A DNA stretch of 64,000 bases from Orobanche coerulescens (Eukaryota > Streptophyta > Magnoliopsida > Lamiales > Orobanchaceae): contig CM065818.1 of NCBI GenBank assembly GCA_033398695.1, positions 54,840,001 through 54,904,000 of the forward strand, written 5' to 3'. Numbering within the stretch: position 1 is the first letter of the stretch; every line of letters begins with the position of its first letter. Below the pieces are notes generated by a model. That model saw only the letters and a program-made list of their open reading frames with translations, did no database searches and had not been told where the DNA came from. Below are positions 59,574 to 64,000 of the stretch, piece by piece. A program made the translations under genes and the position numbers.

Positions 59574-61781
59574 TGTAACACCCCCAAGATATTCGAGGAG
59601 AATTACAGCGCCGTGGACCCCTACATGGGACCCACCAGGCTAACACAAGAAAACACCACTCGACTAACCGCCTCGGTTAGCAAGGAAACAATTGTTAACA
59701 ATAAGAACATAAAACAACACGTCCGGTACAACCGGCATAAATAACATCAACCGACAAATACAGTAACTCCAACGAATACCAATCACAATCTGAAAGGAAA
59801 AGCCTAAGTACTCGCGAGTACAATCTATAAGTTTACAATTTGGAAAACATCCACATCAAAAGAGACAGTAAGAAATAACAAGACTCGATTGCACATGTCA
59901 ACAACCTTGGCCGACATCCTCGTACCATCCCGCGCCGCTAATGCATTTGAACATAACACGAAATCCATAACAAGAATTTCCCGACAACGGGTCCCAGAGG
60001 GGTTAGCAATTACGCTAGTACAACTATTCAAGTCAAAACAATCGATTAAACATTTCATAGTACATGCACCAATATCATTTCGAAAACCAAAACAAGACAT
60101 GTCTTTTCCGGAAAATAAACAGTCAAACAATTCGCCTTGAGAACAGGGCGGCAGCATACATTCTCACTCGGGGCCTCACAGGGACCCTAACGAGTTGGCT
60201 ACAATTACAGAAAAACAAAACCACGCACACGCTAAGCCGTGAGAACAGGGCGGCAGCATACATTCTCACTCGAGGCCTTGCAAGGACCCTAACGAGTTGG
60301 CTAGCGGTACGAAACTCGTGAAATCCAGGGCGGCAGCATAGATTTCCCTCCTTGACCCCGTCGGGCCAACACAAGGTGAGTTACAAACAAGTAATATACA
60401 TCACCATTTCATGTTAAGCTTGAAGGTTTCCAAAAATACTTGCCTTGAATTATTGACGACGCAACGAACGGAAAGGAAAGTCACCGACGAACGCTAGGAA
60501 CCAACGAGACCGAACCTAACGATTCGAAGAATACAATCACAACCATTTCTAAATGAATACGGAAATGGAATACACCCGAAAACCCGCCTACGATTCATGT
60601 ATATTCATACCAAAAATAACAACGAGGGCGGACCACAACCAAACCCTCTCGATTCCGTAAAAATCCACAAAATATCCATGAATCCGTAGGAAACTAAAGA
60701 TACTAACAATATTAATCGTATTCATCAAGAATCCACCAACAAAACGGAACTAATCGGAAGAAAAACCCAAAACCCCCAAATCTCCCAAAAATGGGTTCTT
60801 AGAAGATTACCTTGGATTAGGATGAATGATTCAAGAAGAAATCGATAATCTACAACAAAACTCGGAGTGGATGATTTCTTCAAGTCCGAAAATGTTAAAA
60901 TCGCCCAAAAGTTGCTCTGAATCGCCCAAGACGAGAGGAAGAAAAGAGAGGAGAGGAAAATGAAAAATCTTCCTCAGATCCCGTGTAATATAGTGAAACA
61001 CAGCAGAACCTATCGGCCGGCCTATCGGCCGATAGGCTAACCGATACCCATACGGAATGCCGCGGAGAGTCTATCGACCCCCTATCGGCCGAAAGGCTCT
61101 GGAAGTGCTCGGCCAAAATCAAACGACCATAACTCTCTCGTCCGGACTCCGATTGACTCACCGTTTGAACCATTGGAAAGCTAACTCGATGTTCTATAAT
61201 ATTGCAAAGATTTATAATTTTTGGAGTTACCAAAAATTAATGGTGATCTAACAAAGACGAACTCATACTTAGAAAAGTCGTTTAGTAATCCTGAATTCAA
61301 CAAAACGACACCGAAACCCGAACCTGAATACGAACCGAAGATACGGTTACGAAGTAATCACAAAGACGAATCTAAGAGCTAGTAGGACACACAATTCCGA
61401 CCACCCGAAGGCTCGAAATTCGACAACGGAAGGTAATTACCCCAAACTTTGGGAAATTACGAAAATGGCCCAAATGCCCGAAAATCACCATACGTCAACG
61501 AATAATCAAACCGAAGTTCACGACACGTCTAACAAAGTTAAACGAACTTGCGGGAAACTCGAAACAGCAGTTTCGGACGAGATTCGCAAGAATCGAACTC
61601 AAGTGCGGAAAAGTCGCTAAAAAGCACAGAACTCAACAAAACAACACCGAAACGAACTCGGATGACAAAAAGTGCAGAATTAATCATTCTAAGAATGACG
61701 AAACGGTCATGAGCGAGCCGTCAAAACGGACTCCGGCCGAAAAAAGAAATTCACCAAAAATCGAAAATTGCGGATATTACA
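59574..61781 (-). mobile_element. Solo LTR of a chromovirus
   Basis: TGTAACACCCCC to GATATTACA, 2208 bp, flanked by a perfect TTGGC duplication (59569-59573 and 61782-61786), with host LTR sequence resuming directly. No internal DNA is present, so it arose by LTR-LTR recombination. Minus-strand U3 (61781 to about 61290) closely matches the U3 of LARD-1, whereas the downstream part (about 60950-59574) matches chromovirus C. Duplicated GAGAACAGGGCGGCAGCATA blocks lie at 60141 and 60241. Confidence 0.93.
61005..61100 (-). promoter_or_regulatory. CGGCCG palindrome cluster in the solo LTR
   Basis: Three to four copies of CCTATCGGCC / GGCCGATAGG occur, including the perfect 16-base palindrome CCTATCGGCCGATAGG at about 61021-61036. 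It holds the same place as the TTACGTCGTAA cluster in the otherwise similar LARD-1 U3. A TATA-like CACTATATTAC follows on the minus strand at about 60990. Confidence 0.55.
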
Positions 61782-62850
61782 TTGGCCGACTCAAGGCAAC
61801 ACACTATCGTTCTTGTGATTCGGTAATTTTGTGATCGTTACCGGTTGTGATTGTTTGTGTTTGGAGGCTAGTCTCGGCTAGTGCTCGATGGGTAAGTGTT
61901 ACGTATTTATGTGAACGCAAGTGCATGTTGTCGTAATCAAGCAATAAAGTGATGAGAAAAGTATCGTTCCCTCAAGGACTAATGTACTAAGTACCAATTC
62001 ATTAGTATTTCTAATTTTATTTGAACGATCGAAATTTTAGGGTTGATTAATTATTAACAACTAAATATTGCGATAAACTAAAAACAAACAATGAAATCAA
62101 CAGTCCGATAAAAGAAGATCAAATAGGAGAAGAATCTAGGATCGAGAATTCACCTCAATTAATCCAAATTAATCTTGATTAATATAATTCATGTAGTTCC
62201 CCAAGTTATTGAAAGCGAAGATTCTAAGTTAATATAATGCCTCTCCCGAAGTCAGTAGAATTTTCCAAAGCAAATAATTCACTCTATTCCTAGGTGAGTT
62301 AATTCGACAATAGACAAAAAGTTCTCAATCTTCAATACGAGCTTCGTAATTCTTATGAGTATATTCCTATCTCACAAGACAAAACAGTTTTCTCCCAATT
62401 TTCACTACTTACTCTCCTCTCCTGATTCAAGTTACGTAGTTATAACAATTCAATCCTAGGCCACACAATTGAAAGTATTAAGAACAATTAGGGAAAACTC
62501 AATAGAAAAGGGAAAAATATCAATAACGTAAAATGAAGAATTAATCCATCATAATCTTAGTTTCATCTCAATTCTATAAAAAAAGGGTCTAGCCGGATAT
62601 GCTAGAAAATAATACACAAATATTCGAATTAAATATAAGGAAGAAATTCAAACACAATTGATGAACTTGGCTTCTTCCGTTCTCTGGCCTTGCTCTCTGC
62701 TGCTAGGTATTCTTCTCCTTTCATTTGATGATTTATTTTCTGGCCTTCACTGCCTTTTTATAACTATCTTCGGTCTCAAAAAATGCGTCCAAGGATTAGG
62801 TCAAATCCGCCCCCAAAATAGCCTAAAATAGCGATCTGAAATTAGTGAAC

Positions 62851-63016
62851 CCGCGCCGCGGGCCGCGGCCCGGCTTAATTGTGCCACGGCCCTAGTCATT
62901 AGGCAGCCCAGACCTGGGCGAGATTTCTTTACGGGCCGCCGCTCGTAGGGAGTGTGCCGCGGCCCCTGTTACAGTTTGTACCGCCTTGCTTGGAGCTGCG
63001 CCTGTGCCGCGGCCCC
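62851..63016 (-). promoter_or_regulatory. GCCGCGGC palindrome cluster upstream of a TATA box
   Basis: Four sites built on GCCGCGGC (62851-62873 double, a variant GTGCCACGGCCC at 62881, then GTGCCGCGGCCC at about 62953 and 63004) lie about 90-260 bp upstream, on the minus strand, of GTTATAAAAAG (62764-62754). This repeats the layout of the chromovirus LTRs in an unrelated repeat. Confidence 0.5.
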
Positions 63017-63290
63017 GCCTCGGTGCGACTCGTCCATTGATCGAAAAATGTCGTTTTTGGCCCGTTTTTCCATGTTCGAGCTTCAGGACTCTAATTTCCT
63101 TCAAAACATGTAAACATAATGCATTAAGAGCTCATTTACGCAGATTTAAACCCAAAATGGAGATAAAATAATGACAATAAAGCGCACAAAAATATATGTA
63201 ACAAATACCCCAAAACTTAAGCCTTTGCTTGTCCTCAAGCAAAAATCAATTTCAAACAAGACTACAAGTATCATGGACGATCGTGCAAAT

Positions 63291-63950
63291 TAGGGGTGGG
63301 CAAAAAAAATCAAAATCCCGATCCCGTTCCAGTCCCGTCCCAAAATTACCCGGGATGGGACGAGATCCAAAATTAAAAACATTAGGCCCGTCCCGTCCCA
63401 TCCCATTAGAGTAACTACGGGACGGGACACGGGACAAAAAATCTGAGGCCCGTAAGGCCCGTCCCATCCCGCTAAGTTTTTAACCCTTTTTAAAATCATA
63501 TATTTTTATTATTTGTAACCATTTTTAATTAATTTTTAATAATAAACTATTTTTATTTTTTAGTATCTATATATTATAATTATATACAAACTTAATCAAA
63601 CGATATAAAGTTAGTAACTGGTATTTTTTCAAAAAAATGGATATGTTGTATTCAATGTTAAGAATTGATATTTTAAAAATATAATTTAGGCTATTAAATT
63701 AGTTTGTTGGATATTTTTCCCAAATTTAAATGTATAAAATTGTAGATTTTCTTACTTTTTTCTAATGTATATTTTGAACTTTTTTATGCGGGACTAAACC
63801 CGTCCCGTCCCGTCCCAACCGGGATAAGGCCCGCGCGGGATGAAATTTTAAAATCACCAATCCCGTTCCGTCCCGTCCCGCTTGTTATAACACGGGACGA
63901 GACGTTGGATGACCCCAGGCCCGTCCCATCCCGTCCCATGTCCACCCCTA
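63291..63950. mobile_element. hAT MITE with CCCGTCCC subterminal repeats
   Basis: The ends TAGGGGTGGGCA and, inverted, TAGGGGTGGACA are flanked by the perfect 8 bp duplication GTGCAAAT (63283-63290 and 63951-63958). Both arms carry many CCCGTCCC / GGGACGGG copies (63310-63480 and 63795-63935), likely transposase-binding sites; the 300 bp core is AT-rich. There is no coding frame. Confidence 0.95.
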
Positions 63951-64000
63951 GTGCAAATCCATAGTGCTCAACTAATTAATACCACCCTGAAAATCTCAAA

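Larger units (their letters stand above)
57831..61892 (+). mobile_element. Right LTR of LARD-2, interrupted and truncated
   Basis: 57831-59573 and 61782-61892 match the left LTR in order. Compared with the left copy, about 600 bp (52341-52944, TGATGATTATGATG-rich) is absent at about 58600. A solo LTR occupies 59574-61781. Similarity stops at 61892 (GTGCTCGATGG), where a different repeat begins, so roughly the last 1.3 kb is missing. Confidence 0.88.
61893..64000 (-). mobile_element. Tat/Ogre-like LTR element fragment, non-coding
   Basis: On the minus strand it contains TTTTGCTTGAGGACAAGCAA followed by TTAAGTTTTGGGGTATTTG (about 63250-63200), a block typical of plant Tat/Ogre-type 3' regions. 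It ends with GGGAACGATACTTTTC and GCACTTGCGTTCACAT near 61960-61905. A TATA-like GTTATAAAAAG lies at 62764-62754, with GC-rich palindromes upstream. No Gag or Pol frame is seen. A hAT element interrupts it at 63291-63950. Lineage assignment is by memory of motif style. Confidence 0.42.

Overview
The window looks like intergenic heterochromatin of a flowering plant, most likely a eudicot. It is a nest of plant transposable elements (Ty3-gypsy chromoviruses, CACTA, hAT, PIF/Harbinger, Stowaway, Helitron and a Cassandra TRIM) and holds one convincing small host gene. Species cannot be determined from the sequence alone. All boundaries below were placed by eye from terminal motifs and target-site duplications (TSDs).

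Layout. 1-12268: two decayed minus-strand chromoviruses, A inside the integrase of B. A is itself cut by a plus-strand LTR (1-240) and by a 772 bp CACTA element in its gag. 12269-17800: unassigned sequence, a Copia-like LTR piece, a Tourist-like MITE, and a PIF/Harbinger element with broken transposase and MYB-like genes, next to an 884 bp hAT element. 17800-22110: AT-rich DNA with the host gene (19127-19468, EPF-like secreted cysteine-rich peptide), then a Tourist-like MITE, a Stowaway MITE and a hAT-like element. 22130-35892: Copia-like LTR remains and a roughly 750 bp segment present twice. The second copy starts exactly at a Helitron 3' terminus, and the Helitron-like DNA is split by a complete non-coding LTR element (25035-33713, TSD GAAAA). 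35893-39046: degraded CACTA-type coding DNA holding a complete Cassandra TRIM (5S rRNA-like LTRs, TSD CATAT), then part of a chromovirus-type LTR. 39047-51567: a CACTA element (TSD TAT) carrying a five-exon captured gene and a complete Tekay/Del-like chromovirus (39215-48418, TSD ATTCA). 51571-61892: a gag-only LTR element whose right LTR is hit by a solo LTR (TSD TTGGC). 61893-64000: a Tat/Ogre-like repeat with another hAT MITE.

How things relate. The LTR elements share an initiator-Met type primer site, a hairpin next to the polypurine tract and a common LTR terminus. Only the element at 39215-48418 has a full gag-pol order with a readable chromodomain, but frameshifts make it non-functional. 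The two derivatives without pol (25035 and 51571) would have needed a relative's enzymes.

The most interesting pattern is that nearly every LTR type here carries, just upstream of its TATA-like box, a cluster of CpG-rich palindromic words. The word differs from family to family while the position stays the same.
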